Shown piece after piece: positions 16,553-24,598 of a stretch of 28,770 nt of DNA; positions within the stretch are counted from its first letter, which is position 1; every line of letters begins with the position of its first letter. Under the pieces are notes generated by a model, which was not told where the DNA came from, made no database searches, and saw only the letters and a list, made by a program, of their open reading frames with translations. The stretch is from assembly GCA_002688185.1 (NCBI GenBank), contig NZCE01000002.1:1-28770 (forward strand). Direction: 5' to 3'. The position numbers and the translations under genes were made by a program. The stretch comes from Spirochaetales bacterium (GTDB lineage: Bacteria > Spirochaetota > Spirochaetia > ARS1246).

Positions 16553-17341
16553 CTAGTCTTCTCGGTCTATGGTATCCTTTATAAAGTCCGTCGCTTTTTT
16601 TATGAGGTCTCTCGCCCCTTCCTTTACTTCCTCCAAGGAATCTCCAACGGCGGTCCCAAGGCCCTTCCTAAAAGCATTATCAGCCTGCTCCTTTCTGTCC
16701 TGCCGCTCCTCAACCTCAGGAAACCGTGATGCCCACTGCTTTGCGTCATCATAAAACCGGATTTCGCCGTTTTCTAAATGTTCCAAGGCGGAATCAAAAT
16801 GTTCCTCGAGGTAGGTATACATTTCAGTCCTATATCGTTGTTCCGCTATGTCGGGAACCTTCCTGCTGTGCCTATCAACTAGTGAGTAGAATTTTTTTGA
16901 ATAAGATCCAAACCCTTCATCCACCTTCTCAAGATAATACACTATCTGAGATTCGATTTTTGGAAGCGGCATAAATGGCCTGGCGGTGGCCGTGAATAGA
17001 CCAAAAGAGAGGGCCAGTGCCCCTGCTGTGCTCGATCCGGCAATTATTAGGGCCCTTTTTCGCTTCTTTGTCGCCGTCAGGTTCTTTTCATTGAGGTGCG
17101 CAAGCTCCTGATGAAACACCTTCATAAACTCATCTCTCTCCTCGGGGCTCAAGTCTCTGGTATTGAGATCTTCTCGGAAAAAGTCTGAAAAAGTGTTTAG
17201 ATAGTCCGAAGCATGCTTGTCTGCCTCCCGCAGCTCGACTTTTTTCATAGTACTGCGGTAAGCCTCGGTAAAAATTTTATCGAGCCGAGGGTTGTGCATT
17301 ACCTGCATCGAAGTGTCTAGTCTTTTCTTACGTTTGCCCAT
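16553..17341 (-). CDS. Unidentified single-span membrane protein
   Basis: I do not recognise this 262-aa protein. It begins with a basic stretch (GKRKKR), has a highly charged alpha-helical N-half, a basic KKRKR flank at about 92-96 and one predicted transmembrane helix at about 97-119 (ALIIAG through FGLFTAT). A long charged, probably helical C-terminal region follows and ends in an amphipathic, lysine- and aspartate-rich tail. The ATG at 17341 is chosen because gggatgga lies just upstream; in-frame ATG (17371) and TTG (17380) starts would add a short hydrophobic stretch too small for a helix. It is transcribed divergently from the response-regulator gene and is followed by the tfoX-like gene. 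It might be an envelope or stress protein, but no function should be inferred. Confidence 0.7.
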   Translation of the reverse strand: MGKRKKRLDTSMQVMHNPRLDKIFTEAYRSTMKKVELREADKHASDYLNTFSDFFREDLNTRDLSPEERDEFMKVFHQELAHLNEKNLTATKKRKRALIIAGSSTAGALALSFGLFTATARPFMPLPKIESQIVYYLEKVDEGFGSYSKKFYSLVDRHSRKVPDIAEQRYRTEMYTYLEEHFDSALEHLENGEIRFYDDAKQWASRFPEVEERQDRKEQADNAFRKGLGTAVGDSLEEVKEGARDLIKKATDFIKDTIDRED

Positions 17342-17499
17342 TAATATCCATCCCACGGCCAGTGTAATCATTATACTCAAAAATCGTAGTTGTCGCGCGG
17401 TTTTTAGCCCAAGAAGATTGATGCAAATTCTATTAATTCTTTTATTTCGCGTTGTATTGTGTTAGAATGCATTAGAAATTTTGACTATATTGGTGCGGT

Positions 17500-18276
17500 A
17501 TGGCGAAAGAAAAAATACTTGTAGTAGAAGATGAAGGTCTCGTCGCGCTTTCTTTAAAGAAATGCCTTGAAAGTCTTGGCTATGATGTCCCGGCGACCGC
17601 TGCGGCGAGTGATGAGGTGGTGAAAAAAACCGCGGAGATCAGTCCTGATCTCATACTCATGGATATTCGTCTCAAAGGTGATGTAGACGGAATTGAGTTG
17701 GCTGAGTGGCTGAAACAGACGTACAAAATCCCGGTAGTTTTCCTTACAGCGCATTCGGATCAAAAGACCCTTGAACGGGCCAAGCAGACAGCTCCGTTTG
17801 GATATATCGTAAAGCCATTTGAAGAAAAGTCTCTGCACTCTACCATTGAGATGGCGTTGTATAAAGCGCGCATGGATTCAAGGCTTTCTCTCGCGCAGCA
17901 AAAACTCACTACTATTTTGCGGTCAATTCAGGAGGCGGTAATCACGTCGGATCTGAAAGGTCAGATCGACTATTCTAACCGAGCTGCGCAAAAACTCATT
18001 GGATTTACCGGGGAAGAATCTGATTCTCACAATCTTATGACGTTACTGAAATTTACCGACATGGATACCGATGAAGAAGTAAAACTCCCCATATCCGCGG
18101 TCGCATTTGAGGGTAAAACCATGACGGTGGAAAATTTATGGCTCGAGCGTAAAGAGTCTCAGGTACCCGTGGATTTTACGCTGGCGCCGGTTTATAGCGA
18201 GAGGGACGTGACAATGGGGATAGTTCTTACCATTAGGGATATTTCCATGAGGGTGCGGTTGAGAGACGGGATTTAG
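17500..18276 (+). CDS. Response regulator: receiver domain plus PAS domain
   Basis: This 258-aa regulator has an N-terminal receiver domain (about 4-120) with the acidic pair E10/D11, phospho-acceptor D55 in LILMDIRLKG, T83 in FLTAHS and K105 in YIVKPF, so all key residues are present. A PAS domain follows (about 130-255; SIQEAVITSDLKGQIDYSN, ending GIVLTIRDIS). There is no DNA-binding or enzymatic output domain, so it probably signals by protein contact, such as modulating a kinase. Its gene converges on the histidine kinase gene; the stop codons overlap by 4 bp, and the shared HisKA_2-type layout suggests they act as a pair despite opposite orientation. The ribosome site before the ATG is weak. 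The ligand of the PAS domain is unknown. Confidence 0.92.
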   Translation: MAKEKILVVEDEGLVALSLKKCLESLGYDVPATAAASDEVVKKTAEISPDLILMDIRLKGDVDGIELAEWLKQTYKIPVVFLTAHSDQKTLERAKQTAPFGYIVKPFEEKSLHSTIEMALYKARMDSRLSLAQQKLTTILRSIQEAVITSDLKGQIDYSNRAAQKLIGFTGEESDSHNLMTLLKFTDMDTDEEVKLPISAVAFEGKTMTVENLWLERKESQVPVDFTLAPVYSERDVTMGIVLTIRDISMRVRLRDGI

Positions 18277-21209
18277 GCTTCAACAAAATTAATAACATAC
18301 TCCGTGCCTTCATTTGAGTTTAGCGTTACCTGGCCGTCGAGTTGCTCTGCCAACGTCGTAACCAGTCTGAGACCAAGGGTATCAGTCTGGCTGATATCGA
18401 ATTCCGGCGGGAGTCCTGTTCCATTGTCAATCACGCGCAGGCAAAATGCTCTTTGCTTTTTTGCCGCAAATCCCTCCGCCGGCTTTTCGCCCATGGGCTG
18501 CAGATCTACCTTGATGCGTCTTTCCGCTCCTTCCTTGAACCCATGAAATGCATATTTTAACGCGTTGGTAACCAGCTCGTTTATAATGAGTCCGCACGGT
18601 ATCGCCGTGTCCATACCCAGAATAACCTGCTCGTTCAGCTCGACATCGAGGTAGATTGTTTTATCTCCCGTTGCATAGGTAAGCATCAGGTTGTGAGTAA
18701 GATTTCTCAGATACTTCCCAAAATCTATGCCCGCCATATCCTCCGATTGGTAGAGATTTTCATGAATGAGGGCCATAGACCGCACCCTATTCTGACTCTC
18801 AATAAACATTTCCTTAGTCGTCTCATCGTCTACGTATCCGGATTGCAGATAGAGAAGACTCGATATAACCTGCAAATTATTCTTGATCCGATGATGGATT
18901 TCTCTGACCAAAAGGAGGTTTTTTTTAGACTCCGCCGCCCGCTTATGCTCGGTGATATCACGAGCCATACCCACAACTGCCACAACCTCCCCATCCTCAT
19001 CCGCAAGCAGAGACCCGGAAAAGAGCATCGGTATCTCATCTCCGTCTTTATTTCGATAAAAGAGCTCATAATTAGTTATTGAGCCTTGCTCAATGAGATG
19101 AGAAAATCCCTCTGCTGTGAAAAGCTCTTCATCAAGCCTCGTGATAAAACTTATGTCGTTACCTACCAATTCATTCTCCTGATAACCAAGCAACGTACAT
19201 GTGGCACCATTTGCCGATTTGACGATCCTATCCAAATCAATAACGATTAACGTATCTCCCATGTCATTCAAGCTGTTGAGTATATTCTCATTATAGCTTT
19301 TAACGCCGACGAGATCTGCAACCGTCCGTTGAAGCATAATACCTTGGCTGATAATAGCTCCTATCGTGCGCAATACGTCCGTGCTTTGTTGATCTGATTT
19401 GTTGTCGCCGCCGGTCTTAGAAATTAGCAATAAACCAACTAGATCGACTTGCTGCTTGAGTGGGAGAAGAACGCACCCGAGAACTTTATGCTTGACTTTG
19501 TCCGGCAGGTCCGGATCTGAATTGAGTGCGCGCCGATAAATCTCGGGCATTTCATATCCTGATTCTTCCACGCCAGAATAATGGTCAATAAGGTCGGACC
19601 TGACCGATGATACGCTTCGCAGAACCCGGTCACTCAATGGATCGTCTGAGAAAATCCGAACACTGCCCGATCGTTCCAGGTATAATATTCCGCAGATCTC
19701 AACTTTGAGAAAGGCTTTAAGAATGCCGATAGCTTCATAAACAACATCATCTATATTTAAAGATCGCCTGAACGCCTCGCTCAGGATAAAAAGCAGAGTC
19801 TGTTCCGACAGTCGCCTTTCTACCTCCATATATACCATGGCGTTATCCAGGGCTGTTGCTGTTTGATTGGCCAGAGTGGTAAGGAACCGTACATCTTGAT
19901 CGGTGTACATGGCTCCGGAAAGCTTTTGTCCAAGACACAGTATTCCTGTCAAACGGTTCTTCAGAAGAATAGGAACAATCACGGATAATCCCAACTCACG
20001 AAATTGGCCTCCATGAGATTTGAAAAGGCTACCGGTTTGGGAGTTCGCCTGTATTTCCTCAATTACGACAGGTTGCGCCTCCCGCCGCATCCACTCCACC
20101 AAACTATCCGTAGATTTGAGTTGAAAATGGTGCCGCGAGTTTTCTGTTTCACCCCAGTATGTGTGCATTGTAAACACGACTCGGTTCTCGTCAGGCAGAA
20201 GAATAAGAACTTTTCTCGAGCGAAAAGTATCCGAGGTCGTCCGCGCAACGAGATTTGTCAGCTCATCAGGATTCCTAATAGACGTGACCGCTCTACTAAA
20301 GGTTTCCACTGCTCCTTGATAGTCATATCGCTCACCTGAGAACAGCTTGTCGATTGCCACTTGAACTCCATTCCTCAGCGGCAAAAATACAATCGACAAG
20401 GCTACGACGGCTATCGTTGCTGAGATCGGCGAATTATAGCCGATGGAACGGTTTACGGCACTCTCGAGGAGAAGGATACACCCAAAGTAGAGTCCGACAA
20501 GCATTCCGATAAATACTGAATAAAATAGACTCTTGGCAAGAAAGATCTTTGTGGCGACGGGCCTATGCCTGATTACCGCATAGCCTACCAAACCGGCGTT
20601 TATCAGATTGATGGCGATATCTACCGGGTAGTCTTTCAGCAGCGTGAAATTTGCGGCCGTACCGCTAATGACAAAAGCCGAACCGAGTAGAAGATACATA
20701 ATCCGATTTCGTCGATATGAGGAATCAGTTTTCACGACCTCGCGTATGAGGTTGAATACGCCCATGATCCAGAATGAATAACCGATTGCGCGGAGCAAAT
20801 ATACGATAAGTGGCATTTCCGGGACAAAGATCTCACCCCGTCCCATCCGTACTTCAGAGAACGGTATTCCCACGACACTAAAAACAATGAGAAATCCGCA
20901 GGCGGCATAGGCGACAAAGGTTATGCGTTTTTGCCCCTTGATATCCAAGAAGGCCCGGGTGAAGGGAAAGAATAATACGCTATATAATTCGGTGCCTGGG
21001 ATAAGTAGATTATACCAGGAGACGGCTGCTTCCGGGGTTTTGCTGAAATTCAGCATGAGCGAAACGAACTGCCAATAAATCAGGACAAGCAGGTAAATGG
21101 AGAAAAATCTGCGTACTCTGGGCCGTGAATCGCTCCGCATCGTAAGCAAAGCCAAGAAAACGTAGCTCAAAATTGCAGCGATTTTAATAGCGGTAGTGAG
21201 TTGGAGCAT
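18273..21209 (-). CDS. Membrane histidine kinase (multi-TM, GAF-GAF-PAS-HisKA_2-HATPase)
   Basis: This 978-aa sensor kinase starts with eight or nine hydrophobic helices (about 1-285), similar in layout to the 7TM histidine-kinase N-terminal domain. Two GAF-like domains (about 300-460 and 470-640) and a PAS domain (about 645-760; ends VVGMARDITEHKRA) follow. The HisKA_2 segment has E770-I-H772-H-R-I-K-N-N, with H772 the likely phospho-acceptor. The HATPase domain shows the N box with N877 and N882 and the G box DNGTG at about 928. The ATG has a gagaga-type ribosome site. It converges on the receiver-PAS gene with a 4-bp stop overlap. It probably detects membrane or small-molecule cues and phosphorylates that regulator. 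Architecture is firm; signal and partner are inferred. Confidence 0.93.
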   Translation of the reverse strand: MLQLTTAIKIAAILSYVFLALLTMRSDSRPRVRRFFSIYLLVLIYWQFVSLMLNFSKTPEAAVSWYNLLIPGTELYSVLFFPFTRAFLDIKGQKRITFVAYAACGFLIVFSVVGIPFSEVRMGRGEIFVPEMPLIVYLLRAIGYSFWIMGVFNLIREVVKTDSSYRRNRIMYLLLGSAFVISGTAANFTLLKDYPVDIAINLINAGLVGYAVIRHRPVATKIFLAKSLFYSVFIGMLVGLYFGCILLLESAVNRSIGYNSPISATIAVVALSIVFLPLRNGVQVAIDKLFSGERYDYQGAVETFSRAVTSIRNPDELTNLVARTTSDTFRSRKVLILLPDENRVVFTMHTYWGETENSRHHFQLKSTDSLVEWMRREAQPVVIEEIQANSQTGSLFKSHGGQFRELGLSVIVPILLKNRLTGILCLGQKLSGAMYTDQDVRFLTTLANQTATALDNAMVYMEVERRLSEQTLLFILSEAFRRSLNIDDVVYEAIGILKAFLKVEICGILYLERSGSVRIFSDDPLSDRVLRSVSSVRSDLIDHYSGVEESGYEMPEIYRRALNSDPDLPDKVKHKVLGCVLLPLKQQVDLVGLLLISKTGGDNKSDQQSTDVLRTIGAIISQGIMLQRTVADLVGVKSYNENILNSLNDMGDTLIVIDLDRIVKSANGATCTLLGYQENELVGNDISFITRLDEELFTAEGFSHLIEQGSITNYELFYRNKDGDEIPMLFSGSLLADEDGEVVAVVGMARDITEHKRAAESKKNLLLVREIHHRIKNNLQVISSLLYLQSGYVDDETTKEMFIESQNRVRSMALIHENLYQSEDMAGIDFGKYLRNLTHNLMLTYATGDKTIYLDVELNEQVILGMDTAIPCGLIINELVTNALKYAFHGFKEGAERRIKVDLQPMGEKPAEGFAAKKQRAFCLRVIDNGTGLPPEFDISQTDTLGLRLVTTLAEQLDGQVTLNSNEGTEYVINFVEA

Positions 21210-21642
21210 ATAATCTCTCTCTATATTTCCGACCGTTTTTCATCATGTCAATATACGACGAATGAGCCTCGGTTGATGGAAATAACCGAAAGGGCAATAT
21301 ATCTAAATACTCCAAGGCTGCCGATTGGACTATACCCAGTGATGTTTTCTCCGCCCGGCTCGCCTGTTGACTGGCCAAATATGTGAATGTAGAATGATCG
21401 GGTAATTCAAGGACAGACAATTGAGCAGCACGCACGCGGCCAATCATACGAAAACCGTTGAACTTATCCGGTGTGCTGCCAAACGCCGGGCCACACATAG
21501 ATGCTTCTCTAAAGCTTTGGCATGCCCAGAAACCTGACGGGATCCATTCCGAGCGCTTTTATCACATTGTTGACCATTCTCCCATTTGGGCTGAGAACCT
21601 GAAGGACGATCCGGCACCATAAGATACAACTGCCACTGCTAG
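21210..21642. other. Gene-poor stretch upstream of the solute-binding protein remnant
   Basis: These 433 bases hold no gene I can support. Short open frames exist on both strands: a minus-strand frame at 21184-21498 and frames around 21500-21640 on both strands. None shows a recognisable family, a ribosome site or consistent reading-frame continuity. It is probably decayed coding sequence next to the truncated solute-binding protein gene plus the kinase promoter region at its left edge. Confidence 0.5.
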
Positions 21643-22383
21643 CGAAATGGGACCCCAAATGCCTTTTTTGCTGCCAACAAGGAGGTACTAAAAGATTTTG
21701 CGGCATTGCCGCCTGTTGCCGGACCCAAAGGCGCCCAATATCAACCTCTGTGGGACCCCATAAGCCAGCTCTCTGGCTTCAGCTTCGCTATTTTCGATAC
21801 CAACGAGAATCCGGTGGCAACTTACCGGTTGGCCGACTTCCTATGGAGCGAATACAATATGTTCATAAACCACGGCGGAATCGAAGGCGTCGGGTGGGAT
21901 CCACCTGCTAATCTAAATGCTAAGAACATAGAAGGTGCACCCCTAAAAATGACTAGAGGCACCCTTCCTTCAGATGCCACCGATGAAGAAACTTTCGTGT
22001 GGAACCAAAACCGATTTTGGTTTGCCCTCATAGGCGATATTCGCGAGCGCCGCGCTATGTGGACTCCCCAAGCAACTGAAGAAACTCGCATGAATCAGTA
22101 TGAAGTGTATCTTCATTATGAGACTGCAAAGACAGAGCCCTATTGGCCGGAGGTAAGGCTGCCGCGGTTGCTTTTTATGCAAAAAGACTTAGCCGAAGAG
22201 TTTGCCGAGCTTAAGACAAACATTGTAAGTCAAGTTATCAAGAATACCGGGCTTTTTATCACCGGCTCTCGGCCGATGGACGAGTGGGACGCATATATTT
22301 CAGAACTGAATCGATTTGGCGTCGAGCGATATGTGGAGATCTATTCCGGAGCGTATGACACGTTCAGGGCAATGATGAAGTAA
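21643..22383 (+). pseudogene. ABC transporter extracellular solute-binding protein, C-terminal remnant
   Basis: The open frame after the TAG at 21640-21642 encodes about 246 codons resembling the C-terminal half of large (about 500-560 aa) sugar-type ABC solute-binding lipoproteins. Visible features are NKEVLKDFAALPPVAGPKG near its start, the aromatic-rich middle RLADFLWSEYNMFINHGG, and the terminal segment DEWDAYISELNRFGVERYVEIY, typical of these proteins. No signal peptide or lipobox is present and no upstream frame supplies the N-terminal half, so the gene is 5'-truncated; a TTG at 21706 is not a credible native start. It ends before a clear terminator. It implies that an oligosaccharide importer once stood here, which is relevant because the glycosidase island has no transporter in the window. 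Confidence 0.75.
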
Positions 22384-22407
22384 TGTAGATCAGGACTGCA
22401 GAAAATC

Positions 22408-22441
22408 AGCCGGCGGACTCATTTACCGTCGGCTTTTTTTT
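22408..22441 (+). terminator. Rho-independent terminator
   Basis: agccggcgg (22408-22416) pairs with ccgtcggct (22426-22434) through eight Watson-Crick pairs and one G-T pair across a 9-base loop, followed by eight T (22434-22441). It ends transcription of the solute-binding protein remnant and isolates it from the tRNA gene. Confidence 0.88.
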
Positions 22442-22495
22442 GGTTCAATCTCATATTGACTGTGAAACTGCTATTTTTTATACTTCATTCTGCTT

Positions 22496-22568
22496 CGGGA
22501 TGTAGCCTAGTGGCTAAGGCGCCTGCTTTGGGAGCAGGAGATCGGAGGTTCAAGTCCTCTCATCCCGA
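22496..22568 (+). tRNA. tRNA-Pro (anticodon TGG)
   Basis: The cloverleaf is complete: acceptor CGGGATG (22496-22502) pairs with CATCCCG (22561-22567), with discriminator A at 22568. The D arm contains GCC/GGC. The anticodon stem is CCTGC/GCAGG (22522-22526, 22534-22538) around the 7-base loop TTTGGGA with anticodon TGG at 22529-22531. The T arm GGAGG/CCTCT surrounds TTCAAGT. The CCA end is not encoded. It sits between a terminator and a decayed region, a position often used by integrating elements. Confidence 0.96.
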
Positions 22569-22974
22569 ATCTTTTTTTCTTTCACCACGAGTATTTACTC
22601 GCCCTCTCGTGATCCGCTCAATAGGTCGGAATGCCCAGGCGTGACTAAAGTGAGACCGAAAATTTAGGCACTTTCAGGCCCGGCAATTGCCGACGGACAA
22701 CTTCTGATCCACTGTTCGACCACGCAGTTTTGCCAGGTTCTGTGCCTGGATGTGGGCATAGGCTTGATGCGGAAAGACCCACAACTCCGAGGGCAGATAA
22801 CGCGATACCGTGCGCTTTCCGCAACCATTTGGATAATTAGTTTGCGGTTTTCAAAACTGATGTCACGTGGATGGGATTGGTGAGTGCCATTTCAACTATC
22901 GTCCGCTTTGAGGACGGAGCCGATGGCGACGCTATCTGACAGCCAGCGAAACTAATTGCGGCTCCCTCTATAGG
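22569..22974. other. Gene-poor stretch downstream of tRNA-Pro
   Basis: These roughly 400 bases have no supportable intact gene. On the minus strand, 22674-22835 carries an uninterrupted reading frame with protein-like composition (for example RTVSRYLPSELWVFPHQ and AQNLAKLRGRTVDQK), bounded by stops and lacking a start. It looks like a fragment of a lost gene that I cannot identify. The remainder seems non-coding. Confidence 0.4.
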
Positions 22975-23202
22975 ATTGTCTTGTCTCGGGCTGAGCAAAC
23001 TCAAATCAACGTGCATCGAGTAATTCATGAAGTCCTTATCGGTTGTGAACACAGGAGTCTAATGTCGTTTGGAATCGGCACATATAAGGAAGTCGAAGTG
23101 AGAGCCCTGGATCCCTTTTTTGCGATATGTATTAAACATCCTGGCTGCTTCCGCGTAATTATCGCCGACAATCGAGAGATCATTCTGGGGCACATCTTGG
23201 CG
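22975..23202 (-). pseudogene. VapC-like PIN-domain toxin remnant with internal stop
   Basis: The minus-strand frame encodes the C-terminal part of a VapC-type PIN ribonuclease: NDLSIVGDNYAEAARMF, then YRKKGIQGSHFDFLICAD, then FTTDKDFMNYSMHVDLSLL. Conserved Asp residues in SHFDF and TTDKDF are present. An in-frame TAG at 23059-23061 falls between ICADSKRH and TPVFTTDKDF, exactly where family members read through. The N-terminal strand with the first catalytic Asp cannot be found upstream in any frame. The gene is therefore both 5'-degraded and interrupted. No VapB antitoxin is recognisable next to it. Other genes in the window end with TAG, so suppression is unlikely. Confidence 0.7.
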
Positions 23203-23387
23203 GCCGAGAGTAGTATTGGCACTTCCTCCCTGCGGTGACCATTTCATGGGTTGTCTGGTTTTATTATAGGAATCCAGTAATACAGAGCGAGCTGGAAGTG
23301 CTTTTGGGCACCATTTCCCGCGAATTATTTGCGGTGATCGACCGTCCAACAATGTTACCGACACCGCGCGCACGGAATTAATTTGCT

Positions 23388-24185
23388 TTAGTTCTCATCG
23401 GCTGCAGGCGGCCGGTAAGTCCGCCAATGGTTGCCCGTTCGAAGCATGTAGATATATCCTTCTTGCTCGGACAGCGGATACTCGCCTGACCGTATGAGAG
23501 AGATCGTCTCCTCCAGGTCATAGTCGACATGATGGATCTGAAGGCTATCGCCGTCCCAAGAAACCCAAGCAGGTCTCGGGTCTCCGTCCAAACAAAACCC
23601 ACTGCTACCGACATTACAGAACGTCACTCCTCCAGCTGCTCGCGTGTATGGGGCGTGAGTGTGCCCGTAGAACACCTTCTTATGAGCCAAATCATTCGTG
23701 ATAGAGGCGTTTTCAGCGAATGTGGTTTCGGGTGAATCCTCGTGCAGCCCTTTGGAATGATACAGATATCCCTTGGGATCGGAGTTATCTCTATACAGAC
23801 GCTCTATTTTTCGATCATATGGCGAGTCGTGTACGAAATAGGCATCACTTTCCTCGTATTCGTCCGGCCATGTAAGGATCCATTCGAGGTAATCTTTTCC
23901 GATGCTGTCCGTCACCCATAGCATCTTTTCGCGCACGGACGTATGGAGTTCATTCTCCGGATCAGGAACTTGATATATATCTCCTTGTATGATCCATTGT
24001 TCAACATTTCCCGATACCGGTATGCATCCGCTTGCGGAGAGGATGTCCATGGTTCCTTTCGGATCGGGACCGGTTAGGGCATCACCGAGGAAGATGAGCT
24101 TCTCGGCGCCTTGAGACCTGATGTCTTTGAGCACCGCCTTCATGGCAGGCGAGTTGCCATGGATGTCCGAAAGTATCGCAATCAT
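23388..24185 (-). CDS. Calcineurin-like metallophosphoesterase (YfcE/MJ0936-like)
   Basis: This 265-aa protein is a calcineurin-like metallophosphoesterase. The two-metal motifs are in order: D7-I-H9-G-N in ILSDIHGN, G-D35 in IFLGDALTGPDPKG, G-N60-V-E in VSGNVEQ, H120-D in YFVHDSP, and G-H175-T-H177 in FYGHTHAPY, followed by CNVGSSG. The ATG at 24185 directly precedes IAILSDIHG, and GGAG lies 8 nt upstream; the open frame extends 17 codons further but without a better start. Such proteins hydrolyse phosphodiesters or phosphomonoesters; the exact substrate cannot be read. It appears intact within an otherwise decaying region. A URO-D remnant lies immediately upstream. Confidence 0.92.
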   Translation of the reverse strand: MIAILSDIHGNSPAMKAVLKDIRSQGAEKLIFLGDALTGPDPKGTMDILSASGCIPVSGNVEQWIIQGDIYQVPDPENELHTSVREKMLWVTDSIGKDYLEWILTWPDEYEESDAYFVHDSPYDRKIERLYRDNSDPKGYLYHSKGLHEDSPETTFAENASITNDLAHKKVFYGHTHAPYTRAAGGVTFCNVGSSGFCLDGDPRPAWVSWDGDSLQIHHVDYDLEETISLIRSGEYPLSEQEGYIYMLRTGNHWRTYRPPAADEN

Positions 24186-24255
24186 TCGTTTGTCTCCATC
24201 AAGAGATCTTTGATCAAGCATGGCGTTCCCGATCAAACGATAATTCGGAAAGTGC

Positions 24256-24435
24256 TCAATCTATATTCACAGTAGTATCACGGAGAATAATGTCAATAAG
24301 GTCATTGAGTGAAATTCCCGACCGCTTTTCTGGAGCTCTCCCTCCCACGAGGCACATGTCGGGGCAGCCATGAAAATAAATGGCAGTATCCCCATACGGT
24401 GGCTGGAAGTATCTCGGATTAACAATCCGGTAAAT
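24256..24435 (-). pseudogene. URO-D-family C-terminal fragment
   Basis: A 59-codon minus-strand frame, bounded by stops at both ends and lacking a start, reads NPRYFQPPYGDTAIYFHG, then CPDMCLVGGRAPEK, then ISLNDLIDIILRDTT. The block FxPPxGxT followed by CPDxCLxGG resembles the URO-D3 segment FTSPTVGNTT followed by CPDKCLIGGTNA, and the following helix is similar in pattern. It therefore looks like the C-terminal remnant of another URO-D-superfamily gene, most like URO-D3. The similarity is judged by eye over about 40 residues. Confidence 0.5.
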
Positions 24436-24598
24436 TTACGATTTTCTCAAGTTAGTTATATTGCGGTCTCTGCTGATCAGGTTGATAATTAAATAAGGAA
24501 TACTTGGAGCCGAAAATTGGCATTTGGAGCGGTTTTTCGCACGGATAGCCATAGATGGATATATTGGTAAGTTTAAGTTAGCTCAATCCTGGGCATTC

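Noticed and set aside
17463..17468. tagaat as a -10 box for the response regulator
   Set aside because: No acceptable -35 box lies at 16-18 bp spacing.
21184..21498. 104-codon minus-strand open frame overlapping the kinase start
   Set aside because: No family resemblance or ribosome site, and it overlaps the well-supported kinase gene's 5' end.
23059..23061. Programmed amber readthrough (recoding) in the VapC frame
   Set aside because: TAG is used as an ordinary stop by several intact genes here, and the N-terminal PIN strand is missing, so decay explains it better.
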